Below, piece after piece: positions 1 to 6,404 of a stretch of 52,718 nt of DNA; positions within the stretch are counted from its first letter, which is position 1; every line of letters starts with the position of its first letter. A program made the translations under genes and the position numbers. Under the pieces are notes generated by a model. That model did no database searches, was not told the DNA's origin, and saw only the letters and a list, made by a program, of their open reading frames with translations. Source of the stretch: Gluconacetobacter sacchari. GTDB taxonomy: Bacteria > Pseudomonadota > Alphaproteobacteria > Acetobacterales > Acetobacteraceae. Location: NCBI RefSeq assembly GCF_014174255.1, contig NZ_JABEQJ010000033.1, positions 1 through 52,718 of the forward strand. Direction: 5' to 3'.

Positions 1-340
1 GGCGATCTACTGCGCGCGCGGCGAAATGGAGAACCGGATCAAGGAGTGCCAGTTCGACCTGTTCGCCGACCGGACCTCCTCGGGAACCATGCGGGCCAAC
101 CAGTTGCGCCTGTGGTTCGCCTCCATGGCCTATGTCCTGCTCTGCGCCCTGCGAAGGATCGGACTGGCTCACACACAATTCGCCACCGCCACCTGCGGCA
201 CGATCCGCCTGAAACTGCTGAAGATCGGTGCCCAGGTCATCCGCAGTGTCCGGCGCGTCCGCGTCGCCATGGCGTCGGCCCATCCCTGGCAATACGAGTT
301 CGGGCTCGCCCATGCCTTGCTCTCAAAAGCAGCACGCTGA
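1..340 (+). CDS. IS1380-family transposase, C-terminal fragment (5' end outside window)
   Basis: The frame is open from base 2 and stops at 340, giving about 112 visible residues. They resemble the C-terminus of IS1380-type DDE transposases: a CARGEMENRIKE-like segment, followed by FDLFADRTS and the NQLRLWFASMAYVL helix. In this family the first segment carries the last catalytic Glu (inferred from family knowledge). An ATG at 26 is internal to the domain and is not a real start. The element sits at the edge of a low-GC accessory region, consistent with a mobile-element-rich locus. Whether the full element is intact cannot be judged because the N-terminal part is missing. Confidence 0.75.
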   Translation, partial: AIYCARGEMENRIKECQFDLFADRTSSGTMRANQLRLWFASMAYVLLCALRRIGLAHTQFATATCGTIRLKLLKIGAQVIRSVRRVRVAMASAHPWQYEFGLAHALLSKAAR

Positions 341-518
341 CGAACCAGACACCGCAAGCCGCCATGCCCCCGAAAAACCACCCTCCCACAGATGGGCGAT
401 GCGTCCGTTTGTCTGGAAAACGGAAAAGCACCCGCGACGCCCAGCGACACACATCAGATCACGAGCATTCCCACCCGCGACACAGGCTCGGAAGGCCCGT
501 GTGAGATTTCCGGGCTAG
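1..518 (+). mobile_element. Right end of an IS1380-family insertion sequence (truncated by window edge)
   Basis: The 3' part of a transposase gene is followed by about 175 bp of non-coding sequence. This ends near 514-518 in a stretch reading TGAGATTTCCGGGC, where composition drops abruptly to AT-rich. That is a plausible terminal inverted repeat, but its partner lies outside the window, so the exact end and the target duplication cannot be confirmed. IS1380-family elements are common in acetic acid bacteria. Confidence 0.6.
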
Positions 519-834
519 TTTCTGTTTGTGAAATTAATTGTATAAATATTCATTGTATTGGAATTATTGACCGTTTTTTTAATTTCATTATGGTATCGAA
601 ACTCTTGCGAATGGTGCGTTTTTTCTCAAGATGGCATGCAGCGGCATGTCATGCTCCGCGGCTTGGTCTTGCGATGTTCTTCCAACGCCACGCCGATCCA
701 AGTCATCGAAGCCAGCCAAACGTCTGGAATGGAGCGCATCCGTTGAGAAAACGCTCCGCTCCAGACGTCGGAAATGATATTCTTTATAGATATGAAAGGC
801 GAAAAAAGACGGTACTATCCCGTTCTCCTGTCGC
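519..834. other. AT-rich intergenic stretch, no gene recognised
   Basis: This interval between the IS end and the lysR stop is clearly poorer in GC than the rest of the window (AT-rich runs around 530-600). Short open frames exist but have no recognisable content or ribosome-binding site. The one clear structure is the long inverted repeat at 721-767. Confidence 0.5.
721..767. repeat. Long interrupted hairpin
   Basis: CGTCTGGA (721-728) pairs perfectly with TCCAGACG (760-767). After a 2-nt internal loop on each side, GGAGCG (731-736) pairs with CGCTCC (752-757), leaving a 15-nt loop. No T-run follows on either strand, so it is not a typical intrinsic terminator. It lies 68 bp past the lysR stop and could be a processing or stabilising hairpin, or an IS-associated relic. 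Confidence 0.5.
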
Positions 835-1734
835 TCAGTCGGCCGGTCCGCCGACGGCATGACAGGCTCTTTCAATGAACCGCGCCAACTCAGGCACGGG
901 GGAGGCCTCCTTGAACACCAGGAGAATTTCGGCGGGGAACACCGGGTCTGCCAGCGGCCGAATGACGACGTCCGGGTGATGTTCGCGGGACCGCCAGTTC
1001 TCGAGACTCAGACCCAGCCCATAACCAGCTCCGACCAACATCATCAGTGTGTCGTATCCCGAGGCGAATGCGGCCTCTCGGGGCAGAGACGACGAGATTT
1101 CAGCGAACCATCTCCGAAGAAGATAATGTCCTCCGGACCACATCTCGGGATGACACACGAGAAGGGGGTAGCGCTTGATGTCCTGTAAGGAGATCTTTTC
1201 AAGGGCGAGCAATGGATGCCGTATGGGCAGCGCAACAACGGGTCGATCTGTCCAGGCGCACTCCTTCGGATAGGCAGCGGTCGAATCTCCATCGAGGGTG
1301 AACGCGGCATCGAGGTATCCGCGGTCGAGCGCACTGAGCATCTGGCGAACAGTCATCGCGGTAACGCGGATTTCGGTTTGTGGCTCCTCCTCCCGGCAGC
1401 GGGCGAGAAGCTGAGCTATTCGTGGTTGGGCCAGTCCATCGGTGATCCCGATGCGGAGTTGGCTTCGATGGCCTCTGGCGGCCGACATTGTCCTGGCTTT
1501 GGCATTTTCAATGCAATTCAGGATCTCTCTCGCATGTTCCCGAAACACCTCGCCGGCCCACGTGAGCCGGATACGGCCTTTCCGCCGGTGCAGGAGTCGA
1601 ACACCAAACTGAGTTTCAAGCTCTCCGATCGCGCGGGAAAGTGGTGACGGCTCTATGGCGAGTTTGTCCGCCGCATGCGTGAAGTTCAGTTCGTTGGCGA
1701 CGACCAGATAGTATTCAAGATGGCGAGTTTTCAT
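835..1734 (-). CDS. LysR-family transcriptional regulator
   Basis: This 299-residue protein has normal LysR length. The N-terminal winged helix-turn-helix (about residues 1-60) shows the classic pattern: MKTRHLEYYLVVANELNFTH, then AADKLAIEPSPLSRAIGELE. A two-lobed substrate-binding domain follows from about residue 90, resembling the CatM/BenM type that answers to aromatic or organic-acid effectors. The ATG start at 1734 is preceded on the minus strand by AGGAGAGG at about 6 nt spacing. It has no divergent partner close by: the upstream 750 bp is AT-rich and apparently non-coding, and the neighbouring GST is in the same orientation but far away. Target genes are therefore unknown. LysR membership is certain; the effector is not. 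Confidence 0.85.
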   Translation of the reverse strand: MKTRHLEYYLVVANELNFTHAADKLAIEPSPLSRAIGELETQFGVRLLHRRKGRIRLTWAGEVFREHAREILNCIENAKARTMSAARGHRSQLRIGITDGLAQPRIAQLLARCREEEPQTEIRVTAMTVRQMLSALDRGYLDAAFTLDGDSTAAYPKECAWTDRPVVALPIRHPLLALEKISLQDIKRYPLLVCHPEMWSGGHYLLRRWFAEISSSLPREAAFASGYDTLMMLVGAGYGLGLSLENWRSREHHPDVVIRPLADPVFPAEILLVFKEASPVPELARFIERACHAVGGPAD

Positions 1735-2126
1735 TTAAAGCCTCTCCTGGTTCACTATTCTCCCTTCGCTACGAGGTTGGGCATCGTGGTTGCGTGACCG
1801 TAAATGGTCGATGCACCCGCTTTCCGTCGATATGGACCTCGGCGAAGACCAGTGTGGCAGGGTGAGGACCGTAATTGTCGGAGCGCTTTATGAGGCCGAA
1901 TTAAAGAGCCGATGGTCGCTGCGTACAAGAAACTTTGGCGACCTGCCAGACGTGATAGATCAAAAAACGAGATATATTAGAAGTAAATTTCTGAATACGT
2001 TTTGTTCTACGTGCATTTTGTATACGAAGACCGAGGACTCGAAGTGAGCATTGATCTGATCTGGTCGCGACTGCCCAACATAATTTTGGAGTTCTCTGCC
2101 GGCGTGCCCGCGATTCTAGAGAGATT

Positions 2127-2155
2127 CCACTGAACTTTCGCTCAGTGGATTTTTC
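2127..2155 (+). terminator. Intrinsic-terminator-like hairpin with T-run
   Basis: CCACTGA (2127-2133) and TCAGTGG (2142-2148) form a perfect 7-bp stem with an 8-nt loop, followed at once by ATTTTTCT. It has terminator form on the plus strand, although no certain plus-strand gene lies upstream, so it may belong to a lost gene. Confidence 0.45.
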
Positions 2156-2169
2156 TAACTAGTTGTTTA

Positions 2170-2220
2170 TAGAGCATTTTCACCAGTTCGAATGTGTTCA
2201 TTCAAACTGGATCTGCTCTA
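2170..2220. repeat. 51-bp palindromic intergenic element
   Basis: The outer arms TAGAGCA (2170-2176) and TGCTCTA (2214-2220) are perfect complements. The inner arms CCAGTTCGAATG and CATTCAAACTGG match in 11 of 12 positions around a TGTT centre. Elements with AGAGCA outer arms and a GTTTGAATGAAC-like core are, from memory, a recurrent dispersed palindrome type in alphaproteobacteria. Only one copy is seen here. Confidence 0.5.
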
Positions 2221-2481
2221 GACCTGTAAAGATTGCAGATTCTGTACAGATATTAAATACGAGCGATATGATATGTTGAAGAAAATCGCCTTTATGTGAG
2301 TGAGCAGTAGTTAATACTTATTTAAGGCGCTTTATGTTTGTATATACCAAATAATTGATTGGTTATAGGGTCGCTGTTGTGGTGTTTCATGAGTGCTGTC
2401 AACGGTTTGAGATGGGGCGGCGACAGTGCCACTGACGGCTGGAAGTTGGGCGCGGTGGAACTCCCCTTATGCAGGACTGCC

Positions 2482-3090
2482 TTATTGCGGGAGCATCAGC
2501 ATGTTCGGCATAGGTATGAAACCGGGTAGCTGGGTTACCCGGGTCATCCAGTCAAGAAGAGCCGGGAAGGCGGTGACATCGATGCCTCCTTCGTGGGCCA
2601 CGGACAGGTAGGGAAAGATCGCGCAATCGGCAATCGTCGGACGTCTGAGCGCTAGCCATTCATGATCCTCCAGGTGCTTGTTGAGGATCGGCAGCACTTT
2701 CTCGCTCCAGCGTATTGCTGTCGGCAGGTCTAGATCGACGCGGAACTTCTTGATAAGGCGTGCCGCATTCGGTCCGTTGCGGATTTCCGATGCTGCGACC
2801 GACAGCCATGCCACAATCTCTGCCTGCGCTGCATGATCATCGGGCCACCACCTCCGGTCTGGAAGCCCACCGGCCAGATAGACGAGGATAGCCTGTGAAT
2901 CCCGGACCACGGCGTCGCCATCGATCAGGACGGGGACTTCCTGGAAGGGATTGAGATCAGTAAAGACCGCGGAGTGATGTTCCTGTTTTATTAGATCGAC
3001 GGATTGGAGGTCTAACGGGACCCCGGCGAGCGCGGCGAATAGGCGCACTTTGTAACAATTGCCGGATACGTCGAGATCATAAAGTTTCAT
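2482..3090 (-). CDS. Glutathione S-transferase family protein
   Basis: The protein has 202 residues, the usual GST length. Residues 1-80 form the thioredoxin-like domain, opening MKLYDLDVSGNCYKVRL with the cis-Pro segment EVPVLIDGD and the glutathione-binding DSQAIL motif. The rest is the all-helical C-terminal domain, including PTIADCAIFPYL, the conserved N-capping box of GSTs. It would conjugate or reduce electrophiles with glutathione in the cytoplasm. The gene is divergent from a TetR regulator 94 bp away with a perfect palindrome between them, so de-repression by a toxic electrophile is likely (inference). The ATG start at 3090 has a GGAAA-type site just upstream. Confidence 0.88.
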   Translation of the reverse strand: MKLYDLDVSGNCYKVRLFAALAGVPLDLQSVDLIKQEHHSAVFTDLNPFQEVPVLIDGDAVVRDSQAILVYLAGGLPDRRWWPDDHAAQAEIVAWLSVAASEIRNGPNAARLIKKFRVDLDLPTAIRWSEKVLPILNKHLEDHEWLALRRPTIADCAIFPYLSVAHEGGIDVTAFPALLDWMTRVTQLPGFIPMPNMLMLPQ

Positions 3091-3113
3091 GTCGCGTTTC
3101 CTACCTGTCTGAT

Positions 3114-3131
3114 TCGCACCGCGAGGTGCGA
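3114..3131. promoter_or_regulatory. Inverted repeat in the gst-tetR intergenic region
   Basis: TCGCACC (3114-3120), GCGA spacer, GGTGCGA (3125-3131): a perfect 7-bp inverted repeat 24 bp upstream of the gst start. It could be a second operator or a 5' hairpin in the gst leader. Function is inferred from position only. Confidence 0.35.
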
Positions 3132-3146
3132 GGTTCTCCTCTCTGT

Positions 3147-3169
3147 TATAAAGGCAGACCGATCGGTCT
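3147..3169. promoter_or_regulatory. Probable TetR operator next to a -10-like TATAAA
   Basis: AGACCGATCGGTCT (3156-3169) is a perfect 14-bp palindrome ending 15 bp before the tetR start. TATAAA at 3147-3152 lies immediately before it and could serve as a -10 box for the regulator. Perfect palindromes of this size between divergent genes are typical TetR-family operators. The sequence resembles the GACCNNNNGGTC core known for NemR-like regulators. Confidence 0.65.
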
Positions 3170-3184
3170 CTTCGGAAGGCTGAG

Positions 3185-3730
3185 ATGAAGGCGTCATATG
3201 ACGATATCGTGATCGCTGCACGTGAGCTGTTTCGAGAGCGGGGTTATGCCGGCGCGTCGATGCAGGAGCTTGGCGAACGGGTCGGACTCAAGAAATCAAG
3301 CCTTTATAACCGATTGCCAAGCAAGGAGTCCCTGGTTGCCGATGTGCTTGAGTTGACGTTGAAGGAGACATTCGAGGGGCTGCCCGATCCTGTGACGGAT
3401 TGGCGGCAAGCGTATCGCGAACTGATCGAGCGTATCGCTGCCGTTCTCGGTGATCGGGGCCGCTGTGTGGGGTTCCACCTGTCGTTTGGTGTTCCTGCGG
3501 AGACGACCGAGGCGAAGGCTGCCGTGAGCGAGTTTTTTCAGGCGCTACGGTCCGGGATGGCCGAGATCCTGGATATGGGCGGCGTGCCGGACGCCAAGCG
3601 TGTCGCGACTGATGCGCTGACACGGCTACAGGGCGCGACATTGTGGTTATCCGCGCTCGGGGAAGCAGAACCGTTGCGGCGCGAAACCGAGGCGATCCTG
3701 CTGGACCTCGAACGAAGCGGCGAAGAGTGA
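3185..3730 (+). CDS. TetR/AcrR-family transcriptional regulator
   Basis: This 181-residue protein has an N-terminal TetR helix-turn-helix (about residues 5-50): AARELFRERGYAGASMQELGERVGLKKSSLYNRLPSKESL. That run is a near-consensus TetR signature. The C-terminal ligand-binding helices are diverged, as is normal for the family. The ATG at 3185 is preceded by GGAAGG at 6 nt spacing. It is divergent from the glutathione S-transferase gene with a perfect palindrome between them, so it most likely represses both itself and gst. The effector is unknown. Confidence 0.88.
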   Translation: MKASYDDIVIAARELFRERGYAGASMQELGERVGLKKSSLYNRLPSKESLVADVLELTLKETFEGLPDPVTDWRQAYRELIERIAAVLGDRGRCVGFHLSFGVPAETTEAKAAVSEFFQALRSGMAEILDMGGVPDAKRVATDALTRLQGATLWLSALGEAEPLRRETEAILLDLERSGEE

Positions 3731-3804
3731 CCGATACCGGAGCGATTTGGTCTCTGTCACCCTTTCGAACCAGGATTCCGTTACGGAATGGCCGAAGATC
3801 TGCC

Positions 3805-4503
3805 TCAAGGCGTTCCAGATTTGCCCCGGCGGTTCTGCGGAGCGCTGTCTGTGCGGCCTTTCCGTTTCGAAGGCCGGCGCGCGGGGGCGGACTTGCTCAC
3901 CTGGTTGCTGATTGATTTCGTCTGACCTTTGGCAGGGGGCATCGGATCGGGCTCAACCGCGAGCGACGCCTGCGGCATTGTTTCACCGGCAGCCCCGTCT
4001 CGCACGACGTGCGTGGCGGCTACCTCCGCACGGCGGCCAAGGCCGATCGCCCGTGCTACGGCCGCCCGTCGTTGCGCGTAGGCGGGCGCGACCATGGGAT
4101 AGTCTTTCGGCAGATTCCACCTTTCCCGGTATTGCGCCGGAGTGATCTGATAACGCGACATCAGGTGCCGCTTGAGCATTTTCAGCTTCTTTCCGTCTTC
4201 CAGGCATATGATGTAATCGGGAAAGATCGACTGTCCGATCGGCACTGCAGGTGTGGGCGCTGTCGGTGTTTCGGGAGGAACGGGATCGGTAGCTGATTGC
4301 CCCGTCGTGTTGACGTTGCGGATCGTTGTGTACACCTCACGGATGAATGCCGGGACATTTTCGGTAGGCAGCGACGTGTTGGAATTAGCGAGATGCGCCG
4401 CCACGATCTGCGTCATCGCGGCAAGAAGATCCGGATTTTTATGATTGATGTCGTCCACGATAGCTCTTTCGTCGGGTTCGCGGCTAAGAATATCACCGAT
4501 CAT
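3805..4503 (-). CDS. MucR/Ros-family zinc-finger-like transcriptional regulator
   Basis: From the ATG at 4503 this is a 232-residue protein. An in-frame TTG at 4527 is possible, and neither start has a strong ribosome-binding site. Residues 25-65 match the MucR N-terminal oligomerisation helix region, and residues 93-157 are the family core with CLEDGKKLKMLKRHL followed by YPMVAPAYAQRR and GLGR. The Cys2His2 site is degenerate: Cys100, Asp103 in place of the second Cys, His113, and Arg117 in place of the last His. A long basic, Ser/Pro-rich tail (about 70 residues) follows. MucR proteins silence AT-rich promoters and act on cell-surface and cell-cycle genes. Its setting in an AT-rich accessory region suggests a role as a local silencer (inference). 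Confidence 0.82.
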   Translation of the reverse strand: MIGDILSREPDERAIVDDINHKNPDLLAAMTQIVAAHLANSNTSLPTENVPAFIREVYTTIRNVNTTGQSATDPVPPETPTAPTPAVPIGQSIFPDYIICLEDGKKLKMLKRHLMSRYQITPAQYRERWNLPKDYPMVAPAYAQRRAAVARAIGLGRRAEVAATHVVRDGAAGETMPQASLAVEPDPMPPAKGQTKSISNQVSKSAPARRPSKRKGRTDSAPQNRRGKSGTP

Positions 4504-4605
4504 TACGGAGCGTCGATGCAGCTGCAAGTGGAGAACCGCCCCAATGTGATGCTAAAATGAAGAAACCACATGTTGCCGATTTTGCTGTTTCCAGCGCTTC
4601 AATGA

Positions 4606-4920
4606 TCACGCGTCGTGATTGAACCCGGATAAGCCCGGGAGCTCTCCTGCCTGAGTGTTCCAGATACGGAGGACATCCACCCCATGGTCGGCGATACGAT
4701 AGACAACCCTATACGGCCAGAGGGGACAGATCTCTCTCGTGTTGGGGAAGAGGCCTGGGCGGCCACGCTCCGGCATACTTGAAAGCCGATCGCAGACGGC
4801 GACGATCTGCACGGCGATCCGACTGGCGGTGTTGGGACACGTTGCTCCGAGGTCGTTCCTAATCCGGATCAGGTCCGAGACCGCTTCATCGGTCATGGCG
4901 ACGATGGTAAAGGCCGTCAT
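4606..4920 (-). CDS. RelE/ParE-superfamily toxin
   Basis: The 104-residue product has the ParE fold pattern. Its N-terminal strand is followed by helices ending RLSSMPERGRPG, and the C-terminal strands read PYRVVYRI then VDVLRIWNTQ, matching the family YRVFY...ILRVWH pattern. ParE members poison gyrase and RelE members cleave mRNA at ribosomes; sequence alone does not settle which applies here. The ATG overlaps the stop of the upstream small gene (ATGA), the usual translational coupling of antitoxin and toxin. It lies in a chain of four short minus-strand genes in a low-GC region, consistent with mobile-element maintenance. Confidence 0.8.
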   Translation of the reverse strand: MTAFTIVAMTDEAVSDLIRIRNDLGATCPNTASRIAVQIVAVCDRLSSMPERGRPGLFPNTREICPLWPYRVVYRIADHGVDVLRIWNTQAGELPGLSGFNHDA

Positions 4921-5093
4921 GACAATGGGAATTCCGTCTCTGACGCGGTTCCCCAGGCGAGCAGCCAGTATCGTACCTTAGGATAGGCATGTGTTCGGCC
5001 ATCCTCGGCGGCATCCCAGCCTTCTTGAACAGCTTTCATAAATTTCGGTTCATGCTTGTGGGTTTCGCCACCATTAGTCAGATCGCGTGGCAA
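4917..5093 (-). CDS. Small antitoxin partner of the ParE-like toxin (58 aa, TTG start)
   Basis: On the minus strand, AGGGAGG is followed about 6 nt later by TTG (5093) and a 58-codon frame. The frame ends TCATGA, so its stop overlaps the toxin ATG. The protein runs from PRDLTNGGE through FMKAVQEGWDAAEDGR to KVRYWLLAWGT and ends EFPLS. The second half matches the C-terminal half of many ParD/RHH-type antitoxins, which have an acidic DAAEAGR segment and an aromatic VRAWL-SWGT helix that binds the toxin. The N-terminal DNA-binding half is unusually short, so the gene may be trimmed. An internal ATG (codon 19) is an alternative start. Confidence 0.65.
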   Translation of the reverse strand: MPRDLTNGGETHKHEPKFMKAVQEGWDAAEDGRTHAYPKVRYWLLAWGTASETEFPLS

Positions 5094-5135
5094 AGCTGCC
5101 CTCCCTTAGTTTATGTGTAGAAGATATTTATTATT

Positions 5136-5163
5136 CAAATGAGTGTCCGTTCGCCCTCATTTG
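5136..5163. promoter_or_regulatory. Inverted repeat upstream of the ParE-type module
   Basis: CAAATGA (5136-5142) and TCATTTG (5157-5163) are perfect complements, separated by 14 bp. They lie 43 bp upstream of the antitoxin start. The AT-rich TATTTATTATT at 5125-5135 between them and the gene could serve as a -10 region. This fits an autoregulatory operator for the toxin-antitoxin pair. One arm overlaps the stop of the HicA-like gene. Confidence 0.4.
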
Positions 5164-5408
5164 TATTTGGGCTTCTTCTCTATCTCACCAGGAGATGACG
5201 CTTCAATCTCACGCTCGAAGCGAAGCATAAGCGCGCGGACGTTCCGTAACGCCCGCCAGTCACTGGGAGATGCCGCCGAGTAAACCGGACCGGCGCCCGA
5301 AGCATGCGTCCATCTAAGATGGCCCCCATTGGTAAGTCTCATAGACCAGCCGCGTGCTTCGGCCCAGATACGCAGATCCTGCCAAGGATGTGCGCGAGTG
5401 CGGTTCAT
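5157..5408 (-). CDS. HicA-like small dsRBD-fold protein
   Basis: An 83-residue product with the HicA/YcfA-type pattern: RGWSMRLTNGGHLRWTH has the conserved His in the strand that carries the HicA catalytic residue. It is followed by GPVYSAASPSDWRALRNVRALMLR, the strand and terminal helix. HicA toxins cleave mRNA. This shorter, divergent version could also be a phage-type RNA-binding protein. Its ATG overlaps by ATGA the stop of the upstream frameshifted ORF, so the two were probably co-translated. No HicB antitoxin follows it. The fold is moderately supported by the sequence; toxin activity is inference. Confidence 0.6.
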   Translation of the reverse strand: MNRTRAHPWQDLRIWAEARGWSMRLTNGGHLRWTHASGAGPVYSAASPSDWRALRNVRALMLRFEREIEASSPGEIEKKPKYK

Positions 5409-5718
5409 GACGGGAACTCAATTTGTGGCGTTTGCTCACCGCTCCTGTCGTGTTGTTCCTCACCGGTTTCATCGTTGCCAAATGCAGGGGACTCCAAAAC
5501 GAGGGTGAGGAGATCTGCTGGCACAGGTTCGCCGAGTACCAGGTCGTATCGAGCGTGGAGGTGAGAATGGATCCAGACATCGAGGGGGGTAACTGCGCGA
5601 GAGTGGGCAGAGCGCGCAGAGCCGCCGCATCTATCTGATGGATCACGTCCTGATGGATCACGTCGGACGGGAGTGATCGAACTACCATGGGTAGAGTTCG
5701 GTCCGGTAAGGCGATCAC
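5405..5718 (-). pseudogene. NepR-like anti-sigma/partner ORF broken by a frameshift in a C-run
   Basis: Two overlapping minus-strand frames read as one protein if one base is added to the run of six G at 5584-5589 (C on the coding strand). The first frame opens at GTG 5718 or ATG 5688 and reads DAAALRALPTLAQLPP. The second continues LDVWIHSHLHARYDLVLGEP, then VPADLLTLV, and stops at 5405. The joined product is about 104 residues. The LHARYDLVLGEPVPADLLTL segment closely matches the NepR core (LRxxYDxVxxEPVPDRFLDLL), which binds ECF sigma EcfG in the general stress response. No phyR or ecfG is nearby. The stop overlaps the HicA-like start (ATGA). A true frameshift and a sequencing error cannot be told apart here. 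Confidence 0.45.
5635..5664. repeat. 15-bp tandem duplication
   Basis: CTGATGGATCACGTC occurs twice in direct succession (5635-5649 and 5650-5664), inside the N-terminal part of the NepR-like ORF. It is five codons long, so it duplicates DVIHQ without changing frame. It looks like a recent slippage event. Confidence 0.8.
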
Positions 5719-5872
5719 GTCTTGTTCGTTCGCTTAATGTCCGGGTGCCGCGACGGCTGCCATCGTCGCACTCGCTCATGCCCATCCCCTTTCGTCACAT
5801 TCTGGACGTTCGGAAACAGCAACGAAGAAGCGGTAATGAGCACGACCGTCCTCGCTCCTGGCGTCGGGCGGG

Positions 5873-6024
5873 TCGTAACGTGTTTCAACAGGGCTAAAAG
5901 CACGTCCTGCCTATTTCCCAGATCAGCGAACAAGTCTCCCCGTTCACCGCTGGACCATAGGTCCGGGTGTTCTATTCGGCAGGCCACCCGACAGAGGGGC
6001 CGCCCTGTTGAAAAAGCGTTACGA
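5873..6024. mobile_element. MITE-like element: 152 bp bounded by inverted repeats
   Basis: TCGTAACG...TTTCAACAGGGC (5873-5894) is matched by GCCCTGTTGAAA...CGTTACGA (6002-6024). The arms are complementary over 20 positions: 12 contiguous (TTTCAACAGGGC) plus 8 outer (TCGTAACG), separated by 2-3 unmatched bases. The 107 bp between them has no coding frame of note. Size, terminal repeats and position in an IS-marked region suggest a miniature transposable element or IS relic. No target duplication is obvious. Confidence 0.45.
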
Positions 6025-6034
6025 CACGCTGTAA

Positions 6035-6330
6035 TCAGGATAGCATGGAATCGCGCCGTTTGTCATCCAGCGTGCCCCAACGGCCCGAATTGTGCGCCAC
6101 GGTGGCGATGTTGATGGTCTCGTGGCTTCGCCACAGGCGCGTCGCACGCGAGCGAGTGCATGGCACCCATCTGCGCCTTCGTCGAGATGCCGATGGTCCG
6201 GCAAATCGGGGAATCGACTCCGATGCAAGACGACTCCTCCGAGATGTCCGTGGGGCTGTTCGACAAGGTCTTGAAACGAGGCCATGTCGAAGGCTATGAT
6301 GCCATCGGGCAATCTAAAAAGTTGCTCGTT
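6035..6330 (-). pseudogene. Decayed gene of unknown function
   Basis: Protein-like sequence on the minus strand is scattered over three frames. LRLPDGIIAFDMASFQDLVEQP lies near 6260-6330. SCIGVDSPICRTIGISTKAQ with MHSLACDAPVA follows in a second frame. The third frame reads NIATVAHNSGRWGTLDD to a TGA at 6035-6037. Together these look like one reading frame broken by at least two frameshifts. I do not recognise the family. It abuts the MITE-like repeat, consistent with decay at a mobile-element boundary. Confidence 0.35.
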
Positions 6331-6404
6331 AACCAATGGATTAGAGGCGGAATTAAGGTTCCTTCGCCCGCTCCATCCTGCAATCCTGCCGAATCCCCCA
6401 CAAC

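Larger units (their letters stand above)
1735..2481. other. 747-bp AT-rich gap without a convincing gene
   Basis: An 85-codon open frame on the plus strand (1790-2047) has no recognisable similarity and no clear ribosome-binding site, and I do not accept it as a gene. The gap contains the presumed lysR promoter, a terminator-like hairpin (2127-2155), a 51-bp palindromic element (2170-2220) and AT-rich sequence at 2221-2380. The composition suggests foreign or decayed DNA. Confidence 0.45.

Noticed and set aside
1790-2047. 85-codon plus-strand ORF in the AT-rich gap after lysR
   Set aside because: No ribosome site, no recognisable motif, and atypical composition; retained only as part of the described gap.
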